From Aspidapion aeneum (taxonomy: Eukaryota; Arthropoda; Insecta; Coleoptera; Brentidae): a DNA stretch of 64,000 bases. The position numbers and the translations under genes are program-made. The notes below the pieces were generated by a model. The model did no database searches and had not been told where the DNA came from. It saw only the letters and a program-made list of their open reading frames with translations. Where the stretch lies: the NCBI GenBank assembly GCA_963576565.1, contig OY755045.1, positions 5,701,477 through 5,765,476 of the forward strand, in the 5' to 3' direction. Positions 42,726-54,805 of this stretch are shown in pieces. Every line of letters starts with the position of its first letter. The stretch's first letter is position 1.

Positions 42726-44061
42726 GAAAAACCCTTAAAGATGATCCAATGTGGGCGTCTGGAACGGTCTCGCTCGGGTTTATTTTAAATTTCAAACATG
42801 TATATCTTCGTAAATACCTTAACAAGGAGGTAACATAGGTACATTTAATTAAACCTTGAAGTTTCTAGAATTTTAGATCATACTTATATCTTAAAACTAA
42901 CTATTTTTTCCTGTAATTTGACCTACAAGTCAAGGTTGAAATAGTGCAAAATTTTTCTGGGTCACCCTTTTGGTGTTTTGTAGGTACCTTATAGGTGGCG
43001 ACCTAAATAAAGGTCTTAAGGTAGGCATTTCAGACCTGTAAACTTAATGTTCAAGTTACATTTTACTAAATTTAAAAAAAGACTAGTTTAAAATGAGTTT
43101 TAAGTATGTTTTTAAATAAAAATTCGTATTAAACTTTACCATTCTAGATTCTAGAGCAATTGCGAAAACTTCTTTACTTTCAATAAAGTCGTTTTTCTAA
43201 CTCAAACCTACGAATTAAAACAAAAAAAAATGTCTTTCCTATCCAATATAATGCATGCGTTTTTGACCGTGTTTTGCCCGAACTATGATGACGGCTAGTG
43301 GCCATTTTCCCAGCATGAGCATATTGAGTTCCGCTACCCTAATTTACTTTCATTCCTTGAGTGGTTTGTATACCAGAGATTTTCAAATGCACTACACGTC
43401 CCTGCATCGATAGAGGCGAAAATTAGATAGAAAGGAAGAAATATCGAAGGGATTTCGAAAAGAAAAAATGTCTCTTTTTTTCGGGAATTGGGGGTTACAG
43501 TACTGTTTTCTGATGAGGAAAGTAACCCCTTTTGTTACAAGGACGTAGATAAGGTAAGGCAAGGGGGATAATACCCCCCAGACCGATTTACGTACCTTTT
43601 TTCATATTTTCTAAAAGTTTACTTAAACAGAGTATTCCAAGTTAAGTATCTACCATTGCTAACTTTGGGATTATTAAAGATAGAAAAAGGTTTAAATTGG
43701 TAAACTAGTCGACAAAAAAAAACAAATTTTAATTGAACAAAAAAAATTGTCTCGTCTGTAACACGATTTGTCCCGTTCGGTAACGCTATTTTTTGATGTT
43801 ACAGAAATTGTCTCTGTGTTACAAATCGAGAAATTGAATTTTTTATTTTTATTTTAGTTAAAAATAGTTGTATTTTTGTTTTATGACATAAATTGTGTGG
43901 TTTTTCATTTTTGTTCCTTCTGTAACGTTGATGTCCCTTCTGTAACACCTAAAATACCTGACATTTTTCTCAAATTTTCAAGTCTAGTGTTATTTTAACC
44001 CAATACATACATACAGTTCATTCAAGAATGTGATGTGATGTTGTTTGCTAGTTTTGAGATA
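42726..44061. other. Non-coding, AT-rich
   Basis: No gene is seen. CTGTAACA/TTGTTACA-type motifs recur at 43,480-43,960 and may be a decayed repeat. Confidence 0.4.
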
Positions 44062-45920
44062 TACAGGGTGTCCCAAATTGGGCACTTTTAGGGGGTTTAA
44101 GGTACTTCTAAGGGAGACAGAGGAAAACTGACCACGCATTGCGAGGCTCAAATTTCAAGGGAAGACTTATAGTGAAAACCGCATTTTGAAATATCGTCTT
44201 GTCTTTGAGCTACGGGGGCTTTTTGAAAAGTCTGCATTTTTGAAGGGGGTCTATAACTTCGTTATTATTGGGAATTTTGATTTAGAGTAAATTGCAGTTT
44301 CATAGACTTTGTCACGAGGAATTCACGCGCTAAATTATATTTTAACTGTCACTTTTAGTTTTTGAGATATGACATAAAGTTGCATTTTTTCTTATGGAAT
44401 GGCTTATATTTGAATTAATTTTCGAATTTGTCATTGAATTCTTTTCAAAATAATGTATCATATGTCATAGTTTCATTAAGCGGTTTAGGAGATATTCAGC
44501 TTTTTCACTTATTTCTAGTGCTGCTGAGGCAGGTCAAGGCACTCCAGTATTTTTATTATTTTACACAGTCAAAAATATAGTTAACCTGGTTTGGAAAAAT
44601 TATAATTTAGCTGACGGCCCTCAAAGCCTTGTTATAAAAAGTAACAAAAATGATACATATTTAAAAATAAAATTAAAACGCTTTTGTGCAAAATAATTTC
44701 ATATCAAAGCGTAATGTCAAATTGTTTAAACAATTAAAAACAATGACAAAATGCCAAGACGCAAGGCCAACTTGATTTGCATAGTATAATGGATCGTTTA
44801 TACTCGTCTTTTGTATAGTCTTTTGTCTTGGTTTAGTCATATGTCTTGTCATAAGAAAGTTAAAACCACTGTTTCTTCTGGGAGTGTTCATACAATGCTT
44901 TTGCTTTTGTTTTTGATTAGTCTTTGTCTTAAGAGTTGCCAACTTTCAATCCTTAGGACAACGACTAAGACGAGTGACAGACAACAGCTGATGTTTGTTG
45001 TTTTGTTTTACAGGGCGTCCGAAGAGCGCAAGCGCGCGGTGGAAATTTTAAATTTACCGCCATTAATCATGTTTTTAACAGAAAATCTCAAAATAACCTC
45101 AAAATTTTATTTGCTTTTTTTTCTTTTACGCTTTTGTTCTTTCGTGTCTGTGTTTCGTGCACAGATTAGGTTAAATAAGATCGTCTTGTGTAGAAAATAA
45201 CTTTTGAAGAGGGCCTTTTTATTGAAATTGAATTTTTTTTTCAGTAAGTTATGACTAAGACTAATTAAAAACAAAAGACGAGTATGAACAGCCGATTTTG
45301 TTAAAGACATCTAAGACTAATCAAAGGACAAAGACTAATCAAAAACAAAAGACTAAGACGAGTATGAACAATACTTAAGACAACAAAACTATAGGAGCAG
45401 TGAAGTAGCATTTGACCGCATGGCTTTCACGTCAATGGCGCATGACGTCATTCAACGCACACTAGACAAAAATTAAAAACTTTAATTATCTCCGAAACCG
45501 CTCAATCAAACTATGACACATGATACATCATTTTGAAAAGAATTCAATGACGAATTCGAAAATTGATTAAAATATAGGCCATTCCATAAGAAAAAATGCA
45601 ACTTTATGTCATATCTCAAAAACTAAAAGTGACAGGTAAAATTTAATTTAGCGGGTGAATTCCTTGTGACAAAGTCTATAAAATTGCAATTTACTCTAAA
45701 TCAATATTTCCAATACTAACGAAGTTATAGACCCCCCCTCCAAAATGCAGACTTTTCAAAAAGCCCCCGTAGCTCAAAGACGAGACGATATTTCAAAATG
45801 CGGTTTTCACTATAAGTCTTCTCTTGAAATTTGAGTCTCGCAATGCGTGGTCAGTTTTTCTCTGTCTCCCCTAGAAGTACCTTAAACCCTGTAAAAGTGC
45901 CCAATTTGGGACACCCTGTA
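44062..45920. mobile_element. 1.86-kb foldback element with ~450-bp terminal inverted repeats
   Basis: It starts TACAGGGTGTCCCAAATTGG and ends with the inverse, CCAATTTGGGACACCCTGTA. The arms run from 44,062 to about 44,515 and from about 45,472 to 45,920; shared blocks include GACCACGCATTGCGAGNCTC, GCCCCCGTAGCTCAAAGACN in inverse, and TCACTTTTAGTTTTTGAGAT. The middle holds a second inverted pair (about 44,795-44,945 and 45,246-45,385, GTTCATACTCGTCTTTTG-type). No convincing protein is encoded. Confidence 0.9.
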
Positions 45921-46231
45921 CAATGGGTGTTTATTATTATTAACTATTAACTATTATAACTATTATTAAGTACCTATAATTTATTTTAATAAAGTTTGAT
46001 GTCTATTGAGTTAGAAAATTATAATTTTATACTGTCAAATAAAACCCATTGTATCCCTTCACGTTTGGGTAAACATAAACTTGTTATAATTCAACTACCT
46101 TGTTAAAATCGAATTAATTCCAGCTTATGAGTTTTCTAGTCGAAATTCCAGCTACGTTTTAGCTAAGTTTTAAGACATAGCAGCGTCAGCTATAGGAATA
46201 GTTACGCTATCCAGCTAATTAAAAGTTATAT

Positions 46232-46720
46232 CAGTGGCGTGCCCAAAGAAACACCTTCTTTAGTATAAGAGGTGGAACACGAACATCGAAACAGAGGCCT
46301 TTTTGACTATCTTGAGGGATATACTTTACCCCTATATTTTCAATTGGGAAAGTGGGTCTAGTGTACCTCATTTTAAAGGTCTCTTGTATATCTTTACAAC
46401 CGTGTAAACATTTAGAAAATCCATCGATTAGTTTTTGAGATATTTGCTTTCAAATTTTCAAATTTAACATGGTATGATAAAATAAAAAAAATCCGAAAAA
46501 TAATAAAATTTTAATTAAATTTTTATTTTATCAGTCCATGTTAAATTTGGAAGTTGGAAGGCAATTATCTAAAAAATTAATGATAGATTTTTGAAATTTT
46601 TACACGGTTGTGAGGGCATTTAAAAGGACTTCAAAACAAGATATCACTAGACCCACTTTCCCTATTAAAAATATAGGGGTAAAGTATACCCCTCGAAGGG
46701 GGTTCGTGCTACAAAAATTT
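46232..46720. mobile_element. Foldback element, arms ~170 bp
   Basis: ATACTTTACCCCTATATTTT and GGGAAAGTGGGTCTAGTG (46,318-46,365) are inverted at about 46,650-46,690. The pairing continues through ACAACCGTGTAAA and AAATTTAACATGG to a loop near 46,500. A CAGTGGCGTGCCCAAAG end lies at 46,232. The short ORF at 46,610-46,819 is read-through. Confidence 0.75.
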
Positions 46721-46820
46721 CAAGAAAGGCAAAAAGTGTCCCCCTCGCAAACAAAGTCGACGTGTCCAAGCGTTTCTCAAAATTCGCACTCTAAATACCC
46801 AAAAAGACATCTGTTTTGAT

Positions 46821-47028
46821 CAGTGGCGTTTACAGAAAAAAGTTTCGGGGGGGGGCGAGACAGTTTCGAGAGGGGGGGGCGAGACAGTTTCGGGGGGGGG
46901 GGGCCGAGACCTCACGAGGCCGTATTTTATGCTATTTTATGTTTGTATTCATGAAATATGTGGAAAATATCTAAAAAATCTTAGCTTCGGGGGAGGGGGC
47001 GAGCCCCCCCCCCGTATATACGCCACTG
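46821..47028. mobile_element. hAT MITE with perfect 8-bp duplication
   Basis: The 208-bp element begins CAGTGGCGTTTACAG and ends CGTATATACGCCACTG. GTTTTGAT flanks it at 46,813-46,820 and 47,029-47,036. G runs and C runs lie inside each end, and the core CGTATTTTATGCTATTTTAT is shared with the element at 28,844. Confidence 0.9.
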
Positions 47029-47036
47029 GTTTTGAT

Positions 47037-47447
47037 GTTCGTGAAACACCGTTGGTTAATTAATATTTTAACTTTTGATTTTGATTTTTATTTTTTTTTC
47101 GTTTAAAAACCCTCATTTAATTCACGACGAGCCGTCACTGGTCTTACCTTATCACGGAAGATAAAACTTGGTTGAAGTAAGATTAAAATTTGTTCTAATC
47201 ATTTTAGCTGCTAAAAATAGGCCTGCTATTTTAGGCTTCAGTAAAGCTCCCCAAAGAAGCTGAACGAAATGACAGGTTAAATTAAGCTAAATTTCTACTA
47301 AAACCAGTAACGTATTTTACGTGTTTCAATTTTAGAGAAGAGTAGGCAGTCAGTAGTACATGAAGCTCTTAAAGCAAAATTGTATGGCACATTTTATGAC
47401 GTCAATAGCGCATAACTAAAAATATGTGGCAGAAAAATTCTTCGTAA
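47037..47447. other. Non-coding
   Basis: No gene or repeat is recognised. Confidence 0.4.
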
Positions 47448-47518
47448 GATCTTTGGACTTGCTAAGAGATCTTTGGACTTGCTAAGAGATCTTTGGACTT
47501 GCTAAGAGATCTTTGGAC
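47448..47518. repeat. 20-bp tandem repeat, 3.5 units
   Basis: GATCTTTGGACTTGCTAAGA repeats at 47,448, 47,468 and 47,488, and a partial copy at 47,508 passes into the LINE B 3' end. Confidence 0.9.
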
Positions 47519-48420
47519 ACAGGCGTCCCCCAATATCTTCTACTCTTCTCTGTCTGTCGCCGTGTTCATCCATCTAGTTCCCGCATGTTTCTTCAAATCG
47601 TCCGCGCATCTCATTCGGGGTCTTTTCCTACTTCTTTTATTTTCCCAAGGTCTCCAGTTTACAATGGATTTGTTCCATCGATCGTCTTTCTGTCTGATAT
47701 TATGACCGGCAAATTTCCATTTTAATTTTGCTACTTCTCCTCTGACATCCCATACTTTTGTTTTATTTTTTATCAATTCATTTCTTTCCTTCTATCTTTT
47801 AGCTTTGATCTTTGGCCTTTTGTTACCTTATCCATGTTTGATTTTGTAAGTGTCCAGGTCTGTGATCCATAGGTAAATACAGGAACGATACATTGGTTAT
47901 ACACTTTCGTTTTGAGGTACTGAGGATATTTTTATTTTTTAATATTAGCTTAATTTATCGAATGCTGCCCAGGCGAATCTTAATCGTCTGTTGATTTCAG
48001 CTGTTTGGCTTTTCTTTTTTAGTTTATAATTTGTTTCAGGTATATATATTCCTCTACTTGTTCTATTTTCTCTTGCTTTATTCTGATCGTAATATCTTCA
48101 TCTGTGTTTGTTATGATTTTAGTTTTAGTGCAGTTCATACTCAAGCCTATATTTTTAGCTGCTGTATCCAATTTCTCCAGCATTTTTATCAGTTCTTCTT
48201 TCTTATCTGTTATTAAGGCGATATCATCAGCATATCTTGGGTGGTGGTTCAGGTATTGTCCGTTTACTTTGATGCCTATTTCTTCCCAATCTAAACTTTT
48301 AAAAATATCTTCTAGGGCCTGTTTAAATCGTTTAGGGGATATTGTATCACCTTCTGACACCTCATCTTATGCGGATTGGCTTTGTTCCGTCGTGGATTTT
48401 GATTAAAGTTATTAAGAATA
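47508..48420 (-). pseudogene. LINE B copy 5, RT active site to C-terminus
   Basis: The minus strand reads LIKIHDGTKPIRIR, EGDTISPKRFKQALEDIFKS, LDWEEIGIKVNGQYLNHHPR, the active site RYADDIALITDKKEELIKML, LSMNCTKTKIITNTDEDITI (open 48,360-48,019), then QTTEINRRLRFAWAAFDKLS and VYNQCIVPVFTYGSQTWTL, then WDVRGEVAKLKWKFAGHNIR, WNKSIVNWRPWENKRSRKRP and CADDLKKHAGTRWMNTATDR (47,776-47,540). YADD and flanks are intact here, unlike the other B copies, but the frame is broken between the two open parts. Confidence 0.9.
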
Positions 48421-48519
48421 TGAAAATAAGAAAGTGGCGAATGGTCGTACCAAAGAGGACAGAATGGATAACTCTGGTTAATCAAACCACAACTTTATTA
48501 TTAATATTATTATAATTTT

Positions 48520-51334
48520 GAAGGAGGTTCACGAGGTATAGTATTAACAAAAGAACCGAAGCTGCAAATTAACAGTCTCTCCTCAGTAACACCATATTTC
48601 ATATTTCTTTTTCAGTTACCCACATCATCATTTCATCTCCTTCCATTTTATGGTTATGCTCGGGCTGAATGAAGCCTAATGAGGCAGAAACGCGTCCCCG
48701 TAGCTACCTTTACCTCTGAGGTCTTGCCCGTGAAACTTTTTTTGTTAAGACTTTATACCTCGTGAACTTCCTTTAAATTTAAAAAAAATCCAGGGCTCAG
48801 GCTGTTTTCTGGGAGCAGATTATATCTGTCTCCGTCGCGACGTCAAAATTAGCCTCAAAACCGAGGCAACCCTGACCGAAGCTGCAAATTGACAGTTGGT
48901 CTCTCCTCAGTAAACACCATATTTCATATTTCTTTTTCAGTTACCCACATCATCATTTCATCTCCTTCCATTTTATGGTTATGCTCGGGCTGAATGGAGC
49001 CTAATGAGGCAGAAACGCGTCCCCGTAGCTACCTTTACCTCTGAGGTCTTGCCCGTGAAACTTTTTTTGTTAAGACTTTATACCTCGTGAACTTCCTTTA
49101 AATTTAAAAAAAATCCAGGGCTCAGGCTGTTTTCTGGGAGCAGATTATATCTGTCTCCGTCGCGACGTCAAAATTAGCCTCAAAACCGAGGCAACCCTGA
49201 CCGAAGCTGCAAATTGACAGTTGGTCTCTACACAGTAAACACCATATTTCATATTTCTTTTTCAGTTACCCACATCATCATTTCATCTCCTTCCATTTTA
49301 TGGTTATGCTCGGGCTGAATGAAGCCTAATGAGGCAGAAACGCGTCCCCGTAGCTACCTTTACCTCTGAGGTCTTGCCCGTGAAACTTTTTTTGTTAAGA
49401 CTTTATACCTCGTGAACTTCCTTTAAATTTAAAAAAAATCCAGGGCTCAGGCTGTTTTCTGGGAGCAGATTATATCTGTCTCCGTCGCGACGTCAAAATT
49501 AGCCTCAAAACCAAAGCAACCCTGACCGAAGCTGCAAATTGACAGTTGGTCTCTCCTCAGTAAACACCATATTTCATATTTCTTTTTCAGTTACCCACAT
49601 CATCATTTCATCTCCTTCCATTTTATGGTTATGCTCGGGCTGAATGAAGCCTAATGAGGCAGAAACGCGTCCCCGTAGCTACCTTTACCTCTGAGGTCTT
49701 GCCCGTGAAACTTTTTGTTAAAACTTTATACCTCGTGAACTTCCTTCAAATTTAAAAAAATCTCAGGCTGTTTTCTGGGAGCAGATTATATTTGTCTCCG
49801 TCGCGACGTCAAAATTAGCCTCAAAACCGAGGCAACCCTGACCGAAGCTGCAAATTGACAGTTGGTCTCTCGTCAGTAAACACCATATTTCATATTTCTT
49901 TTTCAGTTACCCACATCATCATTTCATCTCCTTCCATTTTATGGTTATGCTCGGGCTGAATGAAGCCTAATGAGGCAGAAACGCGTCCCCGTAGCTACCT
50001 TTACCTCTGAGGTCTTGCCCGTGAAACTTTTTGTTAAAACTTTATTCCTCGTGAACTTCCTTCAAATTTAACAAAATCCAGGGCTCAGGCTGTTTTCTGG
50101 GAGCAGATTATATCTGTCTCCGTCGCGACGTCAAAATTAGCCTCAAAACCGAGGCAACCCTGACCGAAGCTGCAAATTGACAGTTGGTCTCTCCTCAGTA
50201 AACAACATATTTAATATTTCTTTTTCAGTTACCCACATCATCATTTCATCTCCTTCCATTTTATGGTTATGCTCGGGCTGAATGAAGCCTAATGAGGCAA
50301 AAACGCGTCCCCGTAGCTACCTCTACCTCTGAGGTCTTGCCCGTGAAACTATTTGTTAAAACTTTATACCTCGTGAACTTCCTTCAAATTTAAAAAAATC
50401 CACGGCTCAGGCTGTTTTCTGGGAGCAGATTATATCTGTCTCCGTCGCGACGTCAAAATTAGCCTCAAAACCGAGGCAACCCTGACCGAAGCTGCAAATT
50501 GACAGTTGGTCTTTCCTCAGTAAACACCATATTTCATATTTCTTTTTCAGTTACCCACATCATCATTTCATCTCCTTCCATTTTATGGTTATGCTCGGGC
50601 TGAATGAAGCCTAATGAGGCAGAAACGCGTCCCCGTAGCTACCTTTACCTCTGAGGTCTTGCCCGTGAAACTTTTTTTGTTAAGACTTTATACCTCGTGA
50701 ACTTCCTTCAAATTTAAAAAAAAATCCAGGGCTCAGGCTGTTTTCTGGGAGCAGATTATATCTGTCTCCGTCGCGACGTCAAAATTAGCCTCAAAACCGA
50801 GGCAACCCTGACCGAAGCTGCAAATTGACAGTTGGTCTCTCCTCAGTAAACACCATATTTCATATTTCTTTTTCAGTTACCCACATCATCATTTCATCTC
50901 CTTCCATTTTATGGTTATGCTCGGGCTGAATGAAGCCTAATGAGGCAGAAACGCGTCCCCGTAGCTACCTTTACCTCTGAGGTCTTGCCCGTGAAACTTT
51001 TTTTGTTAAGACTTTATACCTCGTGAACTTCCTTCAAATTTAAAAAAAAATCCAGGGCTCAGGCTGTTTTCTGGGAGCAGATTATATCTGTCTCCGTCGC
51101 GACGTCAAAATTAGCCTCAAAACCGAGGCAACCCTGACCGAAGCGGCAAATTGACAGTTGGTCTCTCCTCAGTAAACACCATATTTCATATTTCTTTTTC
51201 AGTTACCCACATCATCATTTCATCTCCTTCCATTTTATGGTTATGCTCGGGCTGAATGAAGCCTCATGAGGTAGAAACGCGTCCCCGTAGCTACCTTTAC
51301 CTCTGAGGTCTTGCCCGTGAAACTTTTTGTTAAG
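48520..51334. repeat. Tandem array of ~322-bp units, about 8.6 copies
   Basis: ACCGAAGCTGCAAATTGACA recurs at 48,555, 48,875, 49,200, 49,525, 49,841, 50,163, 50,485, 50,811 and 51,137 (316-326-bp steps). Units are highly similar and each contains GCCTAATGAGGCAGAAACGC near its middle. The left edge (48,525-48,553) is an inverted copy of TTTGTTAA...TACCTCGTGAACTTCC from the unit. ATTATTATAATT flanks the array at 48,506-48,517 and 51,335-51,346. Confidence 0.95.
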
Positions 51335-51346
51335 ATTATTATAATT

Positions 51347-52259
51347 CTGGTTTAGAGTTTACCTACTTCGCAGCTCTAATCTAATTTTAATAGAATATCC
51401 TTAGGAACAATAGGCTCAAAAACTGATATGCCAGACTATAATGGATTAACAACTCCTTCTAAAGACGGAACAAAGGCTTTACAATACTAATGCATCATAG
51501 AATCAGATAAAACAAATTCTAACCATTGGGTAGGGTAATAAGGCCCACCTAAGAAAAAAAAAACAACTGTATTAAACAAGATTATTTATTTGTTAATAAG
51601 CATAAGCAATACGTACAAAAAGCAAAAATTAAAAATAATGTTTTTGGGTGTTATTATAAACATAGTTCCCCAAATAGGATCAAAACGTAAGAAATAAAAT
51701 AGTTGTCCACTATCAATAAAATAGCTTGGGTTTTATTTATGTAAAAAATTTTTAAAAAGTTGTAAACTGTACCTTGTATATGTAAATTTTAATAATAATA
51801 ATAATACATTTATTTGCAATTAAGCTGTTTACAATTCACTATACTTAACAATAGAAAAATTATTAAAATAAATTGCAAAAAGGACTGGAAGGCAATTAAA
51901 TTGATCCAAATCCAGCCCCTACAATTAATACTTAACTTTGAGGTAGGTTCATTTGTTGACGTTTTCTTTATATATTTTTATATCATAGAAAGCATAGAGA
52001 ATAGAAATAGAGCTTTCTCAAAAATTCCGTCGCAGAAAAAACTTTAACGTCGCGAAGTCACGTTTTTTCGGCATAAATCTTTCCTTTTGAGACTTTCTTT
52101 GAGGTTTGATCTATGAGAAAAAAACAATCGTGGAAGAGCAATTTTTCCATAGTTCTTTTTCTGGCCTAATAACTCGCCATTTCTTCCTTTCTGATTCTTG
52201 GTTACTTTCCAGATAACACAAGGACATCTTGAAGACATTTTAAAGAGGTCCAATATACA
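51347..52259. other. Non-coding; (TAA)n at ~51,790
   Basis: AATAATAATAATAATACATT followed by TATTTGCAATTAAGCTGTTTAC looks like the end of a retroelement. No ORF is supported. Confidence 0.4.
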
Positions 52260-52950
52260 TACTCATTACATGAGGATATTTTTTGTCCATAGTTTGTCCA
52301 TTGTCTAGTTCTAACTCACTGGATTCGTTTCCAATACATAAGTACTGTTTCTCGTCCATGTTTACTGTTAATCCCCACTTTTGGTATTCTTCCGTTCACT
52401 TTCTCATCATATACTCCATGTCTTCTTTATCATTAGCTACAATTACTTGTTCGTCAGCAAACTGTAGTGTGTAAATGGTAAATCGGTCGTTATGTTGTAT
52501 TCCCATGCCGTGCACTTTACGTTTCTAGTTTTTTGCTGCGATATATATTTTAAAAAGAGTTGGAGAGATTCAACATCGCTGTCTTGAGCCTTTCGTTACC
52601 AAGAATCCTTTCGAAAGTCGATTTCCAATTTTAATTTTAGATTTTGACCCTTTGTATAGTTCTTTTACCGTTTTTATGTATGTATGATTGATATTAGTTT
52701 GCTCTAACACTGTCCATAATTTTTCTACTGGAACGGTATCATATGCTTTTTGTAGATCCACAAAGGTAACATGAATCTCTATATTTCTGGCATTCTTTTC
52801 TCAATTACATGTTTAAGAAAAAAACATTATCACTACAAGATCTGCCTGCACGAAACCCACTTTGCTCTTCTTCTTCTTGTTCATGAAAATCATTCTCTAT
52901 TAGATCTCTAAGAATCCTACCGTACAATCTACTTAGAGTACTGGTTATTA
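52260..52950 (-). pseudogene. LINE A copy 3 (minus strand)
   Basis: Reads STLSRLYGRILRDLIENDFH, EQEEEEQSGFRAGRSCSDNV, VTFVDLQKAYDTVPVEKLWT, KELYKGSKSKIKIGNRLSKG, FLVTKGSRQRC, CISPTLFKIYIA, then TLQFADEQVIVANDKEDMEY (FADD changed to FADE) and YQKWGLTVNMDEKQYLCIGN. It has intact GFRAGRS spacing, as does the array unit at 5,062. It has several small indels and stops, and ends abruptly after the GGQTISPG-equivalent region. Confidence 0.85.
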
Positions 52951-54079
52951 ATATTTAATATACATTTCTTCAATATCTCTTACAAAAAGGCCGTGTGTTA
53001 TAAATCCCCTTAAAGGTTACTTTTATTTAAATTAAAAGAACATCTAAAACATAAAGCTTTTGAAAAATAAATGGCAGTAGTTTTATGACCATAGAGTGCC
53101 AAAATATTCTTTGGAATAAGCTGCTTTTCCTCAAAATACATATATCTATAAGATACCTGTTCCAATTAAGGCCACCTTATTTTAAAAACCACTGAATCAG
53201 AGACCCTATATGTATGTCGGGATATAGTAGAACACGTTGTTCTTATAACTGATAATCAAGGGTCATTATCTGTTAGTACGGAATGGATGATGATATCTTT
53301 ATCTTTTTTTTCTCCATGGTTTTTGACTTTGTGGCTAAAGAGATCGAGCGTGGGGGGAACGTGGGGGAGGTGGCGGTTAAACCAACCCTTCGTCAAATAG
53401 AAGCTGTGGATATAAACATAAATACAGAGACGACGTGCGTCTTGAGTTTGACTTTTTAAGGAAAGTCAGAGATGGGAAAATTAATGGGAAATCGAGAAAA
53501 AACTTGTGGAACACAGCGTGAGTTTTTCTAAAGTGTTACCAAAACCAGATGTAAAAAATTTTATTTAAAAAACAAGTCTCTTTTGAACCTCCCAAATAGA
53601 AATTTTTGCTTATTTTGGTCATTTTATTTAAACTTTTTGTAAAATATTAAAAATAGCTCCTTCACTTTTATCTGCGCCAAGTGTCCTTGTAGAAGTTATA
53701 GAACTTTTTAGATTCTCCACTAGATTTCCAAAAAAACAAACAAACGAATTTTTTTGCGTATCCTCCACTCTTCTTCCATAAATGACCTTGGAAAAATGTG
53801 AATGAAAAAAAATTAACGCAAAATTGTAGAGCAGTATTAGTAGTTATATGACAATTAATATACTTGTGCATTATCTTTTGTTTAACCCCAAGTAAACATA
53901 CTTAAGAAATTAATTTATCTAATTGAGAAGGCAATATTTCATTGCAGAAAGTAACTTCGGTAAGTCGGCAAAGATCGGAGAAGACAAATAAGTGGGGCAA
54001 GGCCGATCGTCACTTTCAAATTCACGACTCACGGAGCGGAGCGTTGCCAGCTGTACGATAATGATCGATTTTATATAAT
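52951..54079. other. Non-coding
   Basis: No gene is seen. A minus-strand ORF at 53,668-53,871 has no recognised motif. Confidence 0.4.
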
Positions 54080-54222
54080 AGTGGGTTTACACATGCATGA
54101 ATTTAGTGGCGCCAGTGTTTGCGCCAGTTCTATTGGCACGCCAGTAAAGGTTTACACTATTGTGCGAAAATTAAAAAGACTCGCACGCCAGTTTCATTTT
54201 TAAAGTGTACACGATACGCGAT

Positions 54223-54514
54223 ATGTCGGCTGAAGTCTCGGAAGCCTGCAAAATAGTCGCTAAACTTTTATTGAAAAAAAAAATAAAAGAGATTCAGGAA
54301 AAGGAACAACGAAAAGGCCGTATATGCATGGGTTAAAGCATGGATTGCTAGTCGATCTATTTTGGGTGCTTCCGAAAAACTTTTAGGAGAACTTGCAGCA
54401 GAAGATCCTGCAAGCTATAAAAACCATCTTCGAATGACAAAGCAACATTTTGATATTCTTCTAGAGTTTCTCTTATTTAAACAGCATTCTTTAAAACTCG
54501 GTCTGCTACTTTAA
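54223..54514 (+). pseudogene. Harbinger transposase, N-terminal remnant
   Basis: From ATG 54,223: MSAEVSEACKIVAKLLLKKK, IKEIQEKEQRKGRI, a one-base shift near 54,328, then WVKAWIASRSILGASEKLLG and ELAAEDPASYKNHLRMTKQH plus FDILLEF. The WVK-WI--R---GA---LL-EL--ED---Y-N-LRM block is the N-terminal signature of HARBI1-type transposases. The DDE catalytic part is deleted: the sequence passes within a few codons into the end of the MADF gene on the other strand. Confidence 0.85.
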
Positions 54515-54805
54515 ACCATGGTACTTTTGGGGTGTATACTTCATTTGCACCGGCTCCGAAACGTTGGCATTTTTTAATTTTTGTCAATTTCAAAGCATAT
54601 GTGTTTCTTATGGATCATATTTTTGCTTTTACTTCTGCAACTTCAAAGCCTTCAATAGTCATTATTTTACTAATTTTTTGGGAAGCATTATCTCGACTAT
54701 CTTTGTTTTTATACGAACTACTGTGTACATCCCATAAATAAGGAAAATATTCATAGCCTTCAAGAAACTGTATGGTGAGTTCTGCTGACCACTTTTTTTA
54801 GCCAT
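54477..54805 (-). pseudogene. MADF-domain protein of the Harbinger element
   Basis: From ATG 54,805 MAKK, a one-base shift, WSAELTIQFLEGYEYFPYLW, DVHSSSYKNKDSRDNASQKI, SKIMTIEGFEVAEVKAKI, a TGA, SIRNTYALKLTKIKKCQRFG and AGANEVYTPKVPWFKVADRV. The F---YE--P-LWD--S--YKNK--R--A pattern followed by the R--Y--EL-K region is a MADF (Myb/SANT-like) DNA-binding domain, the usual second protein of insect Harbinger elements that binds transposon ends and helps nuclear entry of the transposase. Confidence 0.8.

Noticed and set aside
44811..45200. 129-codon plus-strand ORF inside the long-TIR element as a transposase
   Set aside because: Low-complexity hydrophobic translation of a nested inverted repeat; no catalytic or DNA-binding motif.
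53668..53871. Minus-strand ORF with GHLWKKSGGYAKKF as a PH-domain exon
   Set aside because: The Lys/Phe-rich string is short, lacks the rest of a PH fold and runs to a stop; likely chance.
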